Shown here: positions 52,574 through 61,485 of the stretch, piece by piece
Position numbering within the stretch: position 1 is the first letter of the stretch
Layout of the letters: each line of letters starts with the position of its first letter
Source: Halomarinibacterium sp041392125
GTDB lineage: Bacteria; Bacteroidota; Bacteroidia; Flavobacteriales; Flavobacteriaceae
NCBI GenBank assembly: GCA_041392125.1
Contig: JAWKMR010000012.1
Coordinates: 1-64,000, forward strand
Direction: 5' to 3'
DNA length: 64,000 bases
The notes under the pieces: model-generated
What the model saw: only the letters and a program-made list of their open reading frames with translations
Told to the model about the DNA's origin: nothing
Database searches by the model: none
Position numbers and translations under genes: made by a program

Positions 52574-55500
52574 TTAGCCTACAATATTGATGATTTTACC
52601 CGGCACCACAATAACCTTTTTAGGCGTTCGCCCTTGCAATTGTTCTTGGGTTTTGTCATAGGCCATCACGGCTTCTTCAAGTTGCACAGGGGTTAAATCG
52701 AGAGGTAATTCCATTTTAAAACGCATTTTCCCGTTAAAAGAAACCGGATATTCTTTACTGCTTTCCACCAAATGCTTTGCTTCAAACTTTGGAAACGGCG
52801 CCGTAGCAATACTCTCACTATGTCCTAATTTCTGCCATAATTCCTCCGCAATGTGGGGTGCATACGGTGAAATTAAAATTGCTAAAGGTTCTAAAACCTC
52901 TCTACTGTTACACTTTTGAGCAGTTAGCTCATTTACGGCAATCATAAAGGTAGAGACCGAAGTATTAAAACTGAAGTTCTCAATATCTTCTTCTACTTTT
53001 TTAATGGTTTTATGCAGGGTTTTTAAGCTGTCTTTATTGGCTGGGTCTTCAGAAACAAAGAATTCTGAAACATCCCCCTGACCCCCTTCCAAGGGGGAAT
53101 GGTATAGTTTCCATAATTTTTTAAGGAAACTATGTACCCCGGTAATTCCGGCAGTGCTCCAAGGTTTGGCTTGTTCCAACGGTCCTAAAAACATCTCGTA
53201 CATACGCAACGTATCTGCCCCGTATTGCTCACAAATATCGTCTGGGTTGACCACGTTGTATTTGGATTTAGACATTTTTTCAACTTCTCGGGAGACTTTG
53301 AAAACATCCCCCTGACCCCCTTCAAAGGGGGAATTAATGTCGTAAATTTTACCATTTTCAAGAATGAAAATGGCATCTTTAAACTCGGGGCGCCAGTTTT
53401 TAAAGGCTTCAATGTTCAATTCGTTTTGAAGGTTTACGAAAGAAACATCAGCGTGTACTGATCGATATTTTATAGCTTCTATTTCTTCTTCACTTAATCC
53501 TTGATCAGAATAAAACTTTTTTTCACTTTGAAAAGCAATACTTTCCACTGATGTTTTACGAAAGATTTCAGCTGAAAAATAAAGTGGTTTTATTTGTAAT
53601 TCTTCATGATAAGATTCAAAAACAAAAGCACTCTCCCCTAAAATCATCCCTTGATTAATCAGCTTCTTTACAGGTTCGTCCACCGGTAAATACCCACGGT
53701 CGTGCATAAACTTTGTCCAGAAACGGGTATATAATAAATGCCCAGTAGCGTGCTCACTACCCCCAATGTATAAATCCACATTTCCCCAATACTTCAATGC
53801 ATCCACATCAGCAAACTCCTTATTGTTGGAAGGATCCATATACCGGAACATATAACAACTGCTTCCTGCCCAACCCGGCATGGTGTTTAATTCTAGAGGG
53901 TAAACACCATTGTCTTCAGACCCCTCGACTGCGCTCGGGGAGACAAGCTCATTACTAACCACCTTATTGTTTTTTGTATCCCACGCCCACACCTCAGCAC
54001 GGCCTAGCGGGGGTTCACCTTCTTCGGTGGGAAGGTATTTCTCTACTTCGGGAAGCGTTAATGGTAAATGCTCCAGCGCAATCATTTGTGGCAGTCCATT
54101 TTTGTAATACACCGGGAAAGGCTCTCCCCAATACCGCTGACGACTAAACACCGCATCGCGTAAACGATAGTTAATTTTTCCGGTTCCCTGTCCTTTTTCT
54201 TCTAACTTTTCTATAGCTTTTTGGGTGGCTTCGGCATAGTTTAATCCGTTGAGAAAATCGCTGTTGGCAATAATAGTACCTGCTTTATCTTCAAAAGGTT
54301 CTTCGGAAATATCGATCCCTTCAAAAATATTGGGGATAGGAATATTAAAATGTTTTGCAAAATCGTAATCACGCTGGTCCCCGCAAGGTACTGCCATCAC
54401 CGCTCCGGTTCCGTAGCCTGCCAACACATAATCGCCAATCCAAATAGGAATAGGCTTGCCTGTAAATGGATGTTCGGCATAGGCTCCTGTAAATACTCCG
54501 GAAATAGTTTTTACATCGGCCATACGTTCGCGTTCACTTCGTTTTGCGGTAGCTTCTACATAGGCTTGTACTTCGGCTAATTGAGCTTTCGTAGTAATTT
54601 GATTCACCAACTCATGCTCAGGAGCCAAGGTCATAAAACTGACCCCAAAAATGGTATCGGGACGGGTGGTAAAGACTTCAATGGTTGCATTGCTGTCTTT
54701 TACATTAAAGCTTACCGAAGCTCCTTTGGAACGACCAATCCAATTGGTTTGCGAATCTTTTAAGGGTTGTGGCCAATCGATATTGTTCAATCCATCCAAT
54801 AAACGCTGTGCATAGGCGGTGATCCGCATACTCCATTGTTTCATCTTTTTGCGGATAACAGGATAGCCACCACGTTCAGAAACCCCATTCACGATTTCGT
54901 CATTGGCCAATACAGTCCCCAATTGCGGACACCAATTGACTTCAGTTTCGGCAAGATAGGTAAGGCGGTATTTTAATAAAATGCGTTGTTTTTCTTCGGA
55001 AGTGAATGCATTCCAATCGGTTGCTGAAAAGGTTTCGATATCATCATCACAAGCTGCATTTACATTAGAATTTCCTTCCGAAGTAAATATCCTTTCTAAT
55101 TCAACAATTGGTTTCGCTTTATCATCCGTTTTGTCATACCAACTTTCAAACAACTGAATGAAAATCCACTGTGTCCATTTATAATAATGAGGGTCGCTGG
55201 TGCGTACTTCTCGGCTCCAATCGAAACTGAACCCAATTTTATCTAGTTGTTCACGGTAACGCACAATATTTTCTTCGGTGGTTTTACGTGGGTGTTGCCC
55301 GGTTTGTATGGCATACTGCTCGGCGGGTAAGCCAAAACTATCGTAGCCTTGCGGGTGCAACACATTAAACCCTTTATGACGCTTGTAACGTGCATAAATA
55401 TCACTAGCAATATACCCTAACGGATGTCCCACGTGTAAACCTGCACCCGAAGGATAGGGAAACATATCCAATACATAATATTTGGGCTTTTCGCTTTGGT

Positions 55501-55579
55501 TTTCAGCTTTAAACGTTTGGTTTTTTGCCCAATACTGCTGCCATTTGGCTTCGATATCGTTAAAATGATACTTGCTCAT
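52574..55579 (-). CDS. leuS: Leucyl-tRNA synthetase with three in-frame repeat insertions
   Basis: 1001 residues from the ATG at 55579, against roughly 860-950 usual for bacterial LeuRS. HIGH motif HVGH at 49-52, editing domain in the middle (TTRPDTIFG; a T-rich segment is present), and KMSKS at about 768-772 are intact. Three short stretches look inserted: SPSAVEGS near residue 546, SPFEGGQGDV near 749-758 and SPLEGGQGDV near 827-837. The last two are encoded by near-identical palindromic repeats. All motifs remain intact, so the enzyme is probably functional. Confidence 0.95.
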   Translation of the reverse strand: MSKYHFNDIEAKWQQYWAKNQTFKAENQSEKPKYYVLDMFPYPSGAGLHVGHPLGYIASDIYARYKRHKGFNVLHPQGYDSFGLPAEQYAIQTGQHPRKTTEENIVRYREQLDKIGFSFDWSREVRTSDPHYYKWTQWIFIQLFESWYDKTDDKAKPIVELERIFTSEGNSNVNAACDDDIETFSATDWNAFTSEEKQRILLKYRLTYLAETEVNWCPQLGTVLANDEIVNGVSERGGYPVIRKKMKQWSMRITAYAQRLLDGLNNIDWPQPLKDSQTNWIGRSKGASVSFNVKDSNATIEVFTTRPDTIFGVSFMTLAPEHELVNQITTKAQLAEVQAYVEATAKRSERERMADVKTISGVFTGAYAEHPFTGKPIPIWIGDYVLAGYGTGAVMAVPCGDQRDYDFAKHFNIPIPNIFEGIDISEEPFEDKAGTIIANSDFLNGLNYAEATQKAIEKLEEKGQGTGKINYRLRDAVFSRQRYWGEPFPVYYKNGLPQMIALEHLPLTLPEVEKYLPTEEGEPPLGRAEVWAWDTKNNKVVSNELVSPSAVEGSEDNGVYPLELNTMPGWAGSSCYMFRYMDPSNNKEFADVDALKYWGNVDLYIGGSEHATGHLLYTRFWTKFMHDRGYLPVDEPVKKLINQGMILGESAFVFESYHEELQIKPLYFSAEIFRKTSVESIAFQSEKKFYSDQGLSEEEIEAIKYRSVHADVSFVNLQNELNIEAFKNWRPEFKDAIFILENGKIYDINSPFEGGQGDVFKVSREVEKMSKSKYNVVNPDDICEQYGADTLRMYEMFLGPLEQAKPWSTAGITGVHSFLKKLWKLYHSPLEGGQGDVSEFFVSEDPANKDSLKTLHKTIKKVEEDIENFSFNTSVSTFMIAVNELTAQKCNSREVLEPLAILISPYAPHIAEELWQKLGHSESIATAPFPKFEAKHLVESSKEYPVSFNGKMRFKMELPLDLTPVQLEEAVMAYDKTQEQLQGRTPKKVIVVPGKIINIVG
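53071..53100 (-). repeat. Palindromic repeat copy 1 within leuS
   Basis: 30 bases containing CCCCCTT-CC-AAGGGGG (53082-53097). It matches the copy at 53305-53334 in 29 of 30 positions and encodes SPLEGGQGDV in the leuS frame. Confidence 0.9.
53305..53334 (-). repeat. Palindromic repeat copy 2 within leuS
   Basis: 30 bases containing CCCCCTT-CA-AAGGGGG (53316-53331), the partner of the copy 234 bases away, in the same orientation and the same reading frame. It encodes SPFEGGQGDV 10 residues before KMSKS. Confidence 0.9.
53912..53944 (-). repeat. GC-rich palindromic element within leuS (CTCGACTGCGCTCG type)
   Basis: A short GC-rich hairpin with core CTCGACTGCGCTCGGGG, encoding SPSAVEGS in frame. 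Sequences with this core are common dispersed intergenic repeats in Bacteroidota genomes (recall). The base composition stands out sharply from the AT-rich gene around it. Confidence 0.75.
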
Positions 55580-55603
55580 GCGTTCTGTGTCAAAAAGAAA
55601 GGG

Positions 55604-55611
55604 CAAATTTA
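55604..55611 (-). promoter_or_regulatory. -7 box (TAAATTTG) of leuS
   Basis: Minus-strand TAAATTTG, exact TAnnTTTG, 24 bases before the ATG at 55579. It supports this start over the open extension to 55606, which would overlap the box. Confidence 0.6.
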
Positions 55612-55645
55612 AGATTTCTTACTCGAAGTTGACTCCTAAAATCTT

Positions 55646-56506
55646 TTAAAAAGTGGGATGTAAAAGCTTTCCTGAATACAATACCCATATCATAGAAAGA
55701 ATAGCCGAGAGGTTCATGGCAATCCCAAATAACTTCATTTGAAAAACAGAATAGGGTTTATCTTTAAAAAGCCAAAAGGTGTCTAATAATAACCAGACAC
55801 TAAAAATTGTTAAGAACCCGCCAAGAATATAATCTTCAAACCAAAAAAACAAGACATAAATTTCTACAAACACTAAAAAAAGCATAAGAATTTTGGATTT
55901 TTTTCTACCTAAAAGTGCGGCAGTAGTTCTTTTTTTTGAAAGTAAGTCCGGCTCAATATCCATAATTTCTCCGGCTATATGTGCCTGAAATGCAAAAAAA
56001 GACAAATACCATATCGTTTGCCAAGGGAGGCTTGGCAAATTATTCAATACCACACTAAAAAAAGCAACAAACACATATCCTGTTTGAATAAAAATTTCGA
56101 AAGGAGGTCGTTCTTTAAATCGGAAGGGTTTAAAATTGTAAATGATATTTATCACGACCATAAAAAGTAATAGTAGCAACATTTTCCATCCTGAAACAAA
56201 AGAAAAATAAAGGATAAAAGGAAGTATAATGAATGTAACTTTTACAGGCAAATACTTTAATTGTTCTTGGGTATATTTTGCCCCAAAAAGATAATTGCCT
56301 TTCCGTTCATTCACTGCATCTGACGCAACATCATTATAGTCGTTTAATCCATACACTAAATAGTTTAATGGAAAAGTAACAAAGAATAAGCCTATCCAAA
56401 AAAGCGGTTCTTTCCAAAAATTATCCAGAAATCCTAAAGGAACTAAGTAAATCCATATAGTTGGGAACCATAAACCTGGGCGAGAGATTTTTAAATCTTT
56501 AAGCAT
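55646..56506 (-). CDS. UbiA family prenyltransferase
   Basis: 286 residues from the ATG at 56506. Eight or nine hydrophobic helices. First aspartate-rich motif NDYNDVASD, second motif MDIEPDLLSKKRTTA (DxxxD), both needed for Mg2+-prenyl diphosphate binding in UbiA enzymes. Product unknown: menaquinone, carotenoid and lipid-ether routes use this family. It is divergent from ftsX. Confidence 0.9.
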   Translation of the reverse strand: MLKDLKISRPGLWFPTIWIYLVPLGFLDNFWKEPLFWIGLFFVTFPLNYLVYGLNDYNDVASDAVNERKGNYLFGAKYTQEQLKYLPVKVTFIILPFILYFSFVSGWKMLLLLLFMVVINIIYNFKPFRFKERPPFEIFIQTGYVFVAFFSVVLNNLPSLPWQTIWYLSFFAFQAHIAGEIMDIEPDLLSKKRTTAALLGRKKSKILMLFLVFVEIYVLFFWFEDYILGGFLTIFSVWLLLDTFWLFKDKPYSVFQMKLFGIAMNLSAILSMIWVLYSGKLLHPTF

Positions 56507-56518
56507 ATTTAGAAAATA

Positions 56519-56526
56519 CAAAGTTA
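56519..56526 (-). promoter_or_regulatory. -7 box (TAACTTTG) of the UbiA gene
   Basis: Minus-strand TAACTTTG, exact TAnnTTTG, 12 bases before the ATG at 56506, so the leader is very short. Confidence 0.6.
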
Positions 56527-56608
56527 GGATAAGATTGTGGAAACTTTAAGCGTTATTATGTATTAGGTACAAAAAACCTTGTATTTTTACATCGAAATAA
56601 AAACCCCT

Positions 56609-57487
56609 ATGTCCACTTCTTTTGAAAAGTACCAAAAACGCCGATTAATTTCTTCTTATTTTTCAGTGGTGATAAGTATTTCATTAGTGCTTTTTTTATT
56701 GGGATTGTTAGGATTATTGGTATTAAACACCAAAAAAGTAGCCGATCATTTTAAAGAGAAAATTGCCTTAACGGTTTTCCTAAAAGATACAGCGAAACAA
56801 GTAGAGATTGACCAACTACAACAAAGTCTGGCCTTAGCCGAATATACCAAGAGCGCCACGTTTGTTTCCAAAGAACAAGCCGCCGAAGAGCACAGTGCTA
56901 CTATTGGTGAAAATTTTATGGAGTTTTTAGGGTACAATCCGCTTCAAAATAGTATTGACGTGTATTTGTTGGCCGATTTCGTTTCGCCTTCAAAATTGGA
57001 AGAAATTCAGACTGAAATTATGACCAAAGATTTTGTGGATGAAGTGACTTACGACAAGCCTTTAATTGTTTTGCTGAATGACAACATCAAAAAAATAAGT
57101 TTTTGGGCACTTATTATAAGTGGTATCTTCCTCTTTATAGCAGTATTATTAATTAATAGCTCGATTCGGCTTTCCGTTTACGCCAAACGATTTACCATTA
57201 AAACCATGCAAATGGTGGGTGCTACCAAAGGGTTTATTCGTAAACCATTCATTTTAAAAAGTATAAAATTAGGGGTAATTGGAGCATTAGTGGCTATCGC
57301 AGGTATTGCAGCAGTATTATTTTATTTAGATAAATATTTCCCGCAAATGCAATTTATGCAAGATAAACTTCTTATTGGCGCGCTCTTTTTATTTGTCCTG
57401 TTAATGGGCCTTTTAATAAGCTGGCTAAGCACTTTTTTTGCTACCCAACGTTTTTTGAATTTGCGCACTGACGAACTTTATTATTAA
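56609..57487 (+). CDS. ftsX: Cell division protein FtsX
   Basis: 292 residues from the ATG at 56609. Four helices in the FtsX pattern (one N-terminal near 20-45, three C-terminal), an extracytoplasmic domain between, and the conserved RLSVYAKRFTIKTMQMVGATKGFIRKPF cytoplasmic loop (read in parts). FtsX with FtsE activates peptidoglycan hydrolases at division; ftsE is not here. It opens the ftsX-DUF3098-uppP-truB run. Confidence 0.93.
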   Translation: MSTSFEKYQKRRLISSYFSVVISISLVLFLLGLLGLLVLNTKKVADHFKEKIALTVFLKDTAKQVEIDQLQQSLALAEYTKSATFVSKEQAAEEHSATIGENFMEFLGYNPLQNSIDVYLLADFVSPSKLEEIQTEIMTKDFVDEVTYDKPLIVLLNDNIKKISFWALIISGIFLFIAVLLINSSIRLSVYAKRFTIKTMQMVGATKGFIRKPFILKSIKLGVIGALVAIAGIAAVLFYLDKYFPQMQFMQDKLLIGALFLFVLLMGLLISWLSTFFATQRFLNLRTDELYY

Positions 57488-57524
57488 CTAAAACCGTACC
57501 TTGCAACCCTAATCTCTAAACATT

Positions 57525-57785
57525 ATGGGAGAACAAAAACGAAAAGAAGAAGCTAAAAATCAGTCTTTTATTTTTGAAAAAAAGAACTACAAATTTATGA
57601 TCATCGGCGCTATAATTATTGCCCTTGGTTTTATCCTTATGGCAGGTGGTGGTAGTGACGATCCTAATGTATTTAACCCAGATATTTACAGTTGGAGACG
57701 TATTAGACTAGCCCCAGCATTAATTTTGATAGGCTTTGGGGTTGAAGTGTATGCCATTTTATTGAATCCCAATAAAGAAAAATAA
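57525..57785 (+). CDS. DUF3098 membrane protein
   Basis: 86 residues with two helices around a polar loop: FMIIGAIIIALGFILMAGGGSDDPNVFNPDIYSWRRIRLAPALILIGF read in parts. This is the DUF3098 family found between ftsX and uppP in Bacteroidota. Function unknown; position suggests an envelope role. It ends three bases before the uppP start. Confidence 0.9.
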   Translation: MGEQKRKEEAKNQSFIFEKKNYKFMIIGAIIIALGFILMAGGGSDDPNVFNPDIYSWRRIRLAPALILIGFGVEVYAILLNPNKEK

Positions 57786-57788
57786 CCC

Positions 57789-58574
57789 GTGAGTACTTGG
57801 GAAGCCATTATTTTAGCCATCATTGAAGGCATTACCGAATTTTTACCTGTTTCCTCTACAGGACATATGATTGTTGCCTCCTCCATTTTTGGAATCGCTC
57901 ACGAAGATTTTACGAAACTTTTTACCATCGTCATTCAGTTGGGAACTATTATGAGTGTGGTAGTTCTTTACTTTAAACGATTTTTTCAATCGCTCCATTT
58001 TTATTACAAACTTTTTGTGGCTTTTCTACCCGCTGTTTTTTTGGGGTTATTACTAAGTGATTTTATTGATGGACTACTAGAAAACCCTATAACAGTAGCC
58101 ATTTCTTTAATTATTGGAGGAGTTATTTTATTGAAAGTAGATGATTGGTTTGGAGATGGAGAAGAAACCGAAATATCCTACCTCACTGCTTTAAAAATAG
58201 GGTTTTTTCAGTGCTTGGCCATGATTCCCGGGGTATCTAGAAGTGGGGCTAGCATTGTTGGCGGGATGACACAAAAATTATCAAGAACAGTTGCTGCAGA
58301 ATTTTCTTTTTTCTTAGCAATTCCTACCATGTTAGGCGCTACAGTAAAAAAGTCTTACGATTACTATCAAGCCGGATTCGAGCTTACAAACCAACAAATT
58401 AACCTTCTGATTGTTGGAAATGTGGTTGGTTTTATTGTGGCTATGATTGCCATCAAATCGTTCATTAATTATTTAAGTAAACACGGCTTCAAAATCTTTG
58501 GCTATTATCGAATAGTAATTGGAGTTGTTATTTTATTACTTCACTTTTTTATTCAAAAATTGACTGTCATCTAA
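57789..58574 (+). CDS. uppP: Undecaprenyl-diphosphate phosphatase
   Basis: 261 residues starting at a GTG. The two UppP/BacA active-site motifs are EGITEFLPVSSTGHM and PGVSRSGASIVGG. It recycles the lipid carrier for peptidoglycan and O-antigen synthesis and can give bacitracin resistance. TAATG overlap with truB by one base. Confidence 0.96.
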   Translation: MSTWEAIILAIIEGITEFLPVSSTGHMIVASSIFGIAHEDFTKLFTIVIQLGTIMSVVVLYFKRFFQSLHFYYKLFVAFLPAVFLGLLLSDFIDGLLENPITVAISLIIGGVILLKVDDWFGDGEETEISYLTALKIGFFQCLAMIPGVSRSGASIVGGMTQKLSRTVAAEFSFFLAIPTMLGATVKKSYDYYQAGFELTNQQINLLIVGNVVGFIVAMIAIKSFINYLSKHGFKIFGYYRIVIGVVILLLHFFIQKLTVI

Positions 58575-59266
58575 TGACTGCTGAAGATTATAAAGAAGGG
58601 CAGGTTATTTTAATTGATAAACCTTTGCAATGGACATCGTTTCAAGTGGTGAATAAAGTACGGTGGTTACTTCGGAAACAGTTTGAGTTAAAAAAATTGA
58701 AAGTAGGCCACGCCGGGACTTTAGATCCGCTAGCAACAGGATTGTTGATTTTATGCACGGGGAAATTCACCAAAAAGATTGAAACCTATCAAGCACAGCA
58801 AAAAGAATATACCGGCACTATTACTTTGGGAGCCACTACCCCCAGTTACGATTTAGAGACCGAAATAGATCAAACCTTTGATATTTCAGGAATTACAGAA
58901 ACTGAAATTTACGAAACTACCCAACAATTCATAGGAGAAGTTGAACAACAACCCCCGGTTTTTTCAGCATTAAAAAAAGACGGAAAAAGGTTGTACGAGT
59001 TTGCCAGAGCCGGTGAAGAAGTGGAAGTTCCAACTCGAAAAATTACTATTTCTTCTTTTGAAATTACAAAAATAGACCTCCCGAATATAGACTTCAGAAT
59101 TGCCTGCAGTAAAGGCACCTACATTCGATCCATTGCAAACGATTTTGGGAAAGCCATGCATAACGGGGCTTATCTTTCTTCACTTCGTAGAACAAAAATT
59201 GGAGATTTTTCTGTAGAAAATTCTATATCTATTGAAGAATTTCAAACTAAGCTAAACCCTACCTAG
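58574..59266 (+). CDS. truB: tRNA pseudouridine(55) synthase TruB
   Basis: 230 residues. Catalytic Asp in VGHAGTLDPLATGLLIL and a later CSKGTYIRSIANDFG. It makes pseudouridine 55 in tRNA. Lacks the C-terminal PUA-type extension of E. coli TruB (314 residues), as in other short forms. Last gene of the run. Confidence 0.95.
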   Translation: MTAEDYKEGQVILIDKPLQWTSFQVVNKVRWLLRKQFELKKLKVGHAGTLDPLATGLLILCTGKFTKKIETYQAQQKEYTGTITLGATTPSYDLETEIDQTFDISGITETEIYETTQQFIGEVEQQPPVFSALKKDGKRLYEFARAGEEVEVPTRKITISSFEITKIDLPNIDFRIACSKGTYIRSIANDFGKAMHNGAYLSSLRRTKIGDFSVENSISIEEFQTKLNPT

Positions 59267-59303
59267 CTTTATTTTTAGATAGATAAAAAATACTTATTTT
59301 TAT

Positions 59304-59334
59304 TTATTCTAAATAAGAATAATGATTATCTTTG
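59304..59334 (+). promoter_or_regulatory. Fur-like operator overlapping the -7 box of the heme-uptake operon
   Basis: TTATTCT-AAATA-AGAATAA (59304-59322) is a perfect 7-5-7 inverted repeat of 19 bases, Fur-box length. It overlaps ATAAT-G-ATTAT (59319-59329), close to the classical Fur 6-1-6 unit. The exact -7 box TATCTTTG follows at 59327-59334, 22 bases before the ATG. Repressor binding here would block transcription. Confidence 0.7.
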
Positions 59335-59355
59335 CCGCTGCAAAATTAATCATTT

Positions 59356-61485
59356 ATGAGATTTTTTCGATACTCTCTATTATTCTTTTTTATCAATTTT
59401 TCAATTTATTCACAAGAAATACAAGCGGTTGATACGTTAAAGGTCGAAACGCTGAAAGAGGTAGTTGTTACCGGACAAATTAATCCGCAGTCGGTAGAAA
59501 AATCGGTGGTAGAAGTAAAAGTAATTTCAAGAAACGATATTGAAAGGCAAGCCGGAAATACACTTGCGGATGTGTTAAATAATACACTAAATATAAATAT
59601 TACTCCAAACACAGCAACCGGAAAAAGCGGGGTAAGCTTGTTTGGTTTAGACAGTCAATATTTTAAAGTATTACTCGATAATATTCCTATCATCAACGAA
59701 GAAGGTGTAGGAAACAACACCGATTTAACCTTAATAAACCTAGATGACATAGAACGCATTGAAATTGTAGAAGGTGCTATGGGTGTACAATATGGAGCCA
59801 ATGCGGTTTCCGGAATAATAAATATTATTACCAAAAAAGCTTCCAAAAATACCTGGGATATTACTGCTTATGTTCAAGAAGAAACTATTGGTGATGAATA
59901 TGAATGGTTTGAGAAAGGAAGGCACATTCAATCATTAAAAATAGGACATAATATTTCTCCTAACCTCTATGCTACAGCTACCTATACTAGAAATGATTTT
60001 GGAGGATTTTGGAATGGAAAACAAGGCGAAAGCTACGATCAAAATGATGGGCTCCGTGGCCACGAATGGCTTCCAAAAGTTCAGCAAAGTGCTAAAGCAT
60101 TACTATCGTATAAGAAAGAAAATTTTAATATTTTTTATCGGTTTGAATATTTAAATGAGCAGATCGATAAATATAACGACATTGTAGACCCTAATGAAAA
60201 TCCTTCTACAGGAACAACCAATCCTTCGGCGTTAGATGAAATTTACACCAATAATCGTTTCTATCATCACCTAAATTCAACCGGAGCTATTTTTAAAAAC
60301 GTAGCCTATAATGTATCGCTTTCATACCAGGAGCAAACTAAAGATTTGGAAAGGTACACCTACCGTATTAGAAGTAATATAAAGGAAAATATTGAAAAAG
60401 GAGAGTACCAAAAAAGAAGTTCCCTGTTTTCAAGAGGGACATTCAGCAACTTGTTTCAAACTAATGATTTTAATGCTCAGGCAGGATATGAAACAACTTT
60501 AATTGAAGGATATGGTTCTGCGGGTTCTTTTGAAATAATTGGTGCCGATGCCATTTCTCAAAAAGTAAATCTTTATGATGCCTTTAGCACTGCAGAATGG
60601 CAGTTAAATAATCGCTTTTCACTACGTCCCGGAATGCGTATATCCTTTAGTAATTTGTTTGACCCACAATACATTGGTTCTTTAAGCGCAAAGCAAACAC
60701 TAAACAAAGATTGGGAACTTCGTGCCATTTTAGGGTCGGCAAACAGAACTCCGGATTATGATGAACTCTTTACCTATTTTGTAGATGTAAATCACGATGT
60801 ACAAGGAAACCCAAATCTTAACCCGGAAAGAGGTGTCTCTGCATTTTTTCATGTTAAAAAAAGTACGCGAGTTACCGAAAAACTTCAATTAAAAAACAAA
60901 GTAAGTTTTAATTATTTAGGACTAAAAGATCGAATAGAATTAATTGTGGTAAACCAAACTCCACTGGCATTTCAATATAATAATATTGATAGCTATAAGG
61001 CGATTGGGGCTTTTTCAGAAAACGACATTTACTATCAAAACCTTAAAGGGCAACTAGGGATTTCAGTACAAGGGATTTCAAAAATATTGGATAGTACTAC
61101 ACAGTCTAGCGACGATTTTCTTTTTAATCTTCAGCTTAATGCAAACTTAGCATATACACTCCCAAAATGGGATACTACTTTTTCTTTATTCTTTAAATAT
61201 ATAGGCGAAGAACAACAATTTGTGGAAACATCGGATGACGAAGGAAATCAAATTTACAGTCGCGGCACTACCGATGCTTATAGCTGGATGGATGTGACCG
61301 TCAATAAAAGTTTCTTTAATAAAAGTCTTACTGCAACTCTAGGCTCTAGAAATTTATTCGATGTCACCTCCGTAAATACAACTGCCTTTTCAGGAGGCGG
61401 CCATAATAGTCCCGGAATCCAAATACCCTTGGGTTATGGGCGCTCCTACTTTTTAAAATTAACCTATAACATAAATCTTAACTAA
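59356..61485 (+). CDS. TonB-dependent outer-membrane receptor, probably for heme
   Basis: 709 residues with a signal peptide ending SIYSQ. A TonB-box-like VETLKEVVVTG starts the mature part, the plug runs to about residue 155 (LADVLNNTLNINI, RIEIVEGAMGVQYGANAVSGIINIITKK), then a 22-strand barrel ends SYFLKLTYNINLN. The adjacent HmuY-like gene and a Fur-like operator make heme the likely ligand (HmuR/BtuB relatives), though the plug alone does not decide. TAATG couples it to the next gene. Confidence 0.9.
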   Translation: MRFFRYSLLFFFINFSIYSQEIQAVDTLKVETLKEVVVTGQINPQSVEKSVVEVKVISRNDIERQAGNTLADVLNNTLNINITPNTATGKSGVSLFGLDSQYFKVLLDNIPIINEEGVGNNTDLTLINLDDIERIEIVEGAMGVQYGANAVSGIINIITKKASKNTWDITAYVQEETIGDEYEWFEKGRHIQSLKIGHNISPNLYATATYTRNDFGGFWNGKQGESYDQNDGLRGHEWLPKVQQSAKALLSYKKENFNIFYRFEYLNEQIDKYNDIVDPNENPSTGTTNPSALDEIYTNNRFYHHLNSTGAIFKNVAYNVSLSYQEQTKDLERYTYRIRSNIKENIEKGEYQKRSSLFSRGTFSNLFQTNDFNAQAGYETTLIEGYGSAGSFEIIGADAISQKVNLYDAFSTAEWQLNNRFSLRPGMRISFSNLFDPQYIGSLSAKQTLNKDWELRAILGSANRTPDYDELFTYFVDVNHDVQGNPNLNPERGVSAFFHVKKSTRVTEKLQLKNKVSFNYLGLKDRIELIVVNQTPLAFQYNNIDSYKAIGAFSENDIYYQNLKGQLGISVQGISKILDSTTQSSDDFLFNLQLNANLAYTLPKWDTTFSLFFKYIGEEQQFVETSDDEGNQIYSRGTTDAYSWMDVTVNKSFFNKSLTATLGSRNLFDVTSVNTTAFSGGGHNSPGIQIPLGYGRSYFLKLTYNINLN

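Noticed and set aside
53060..53340. Frameshift or pseudogene status of leuS because of the repeats
   Set aside because: All insertions keep the frame, and HIGH, editing and KMSKS motifs remain; no stop codons interrupt.
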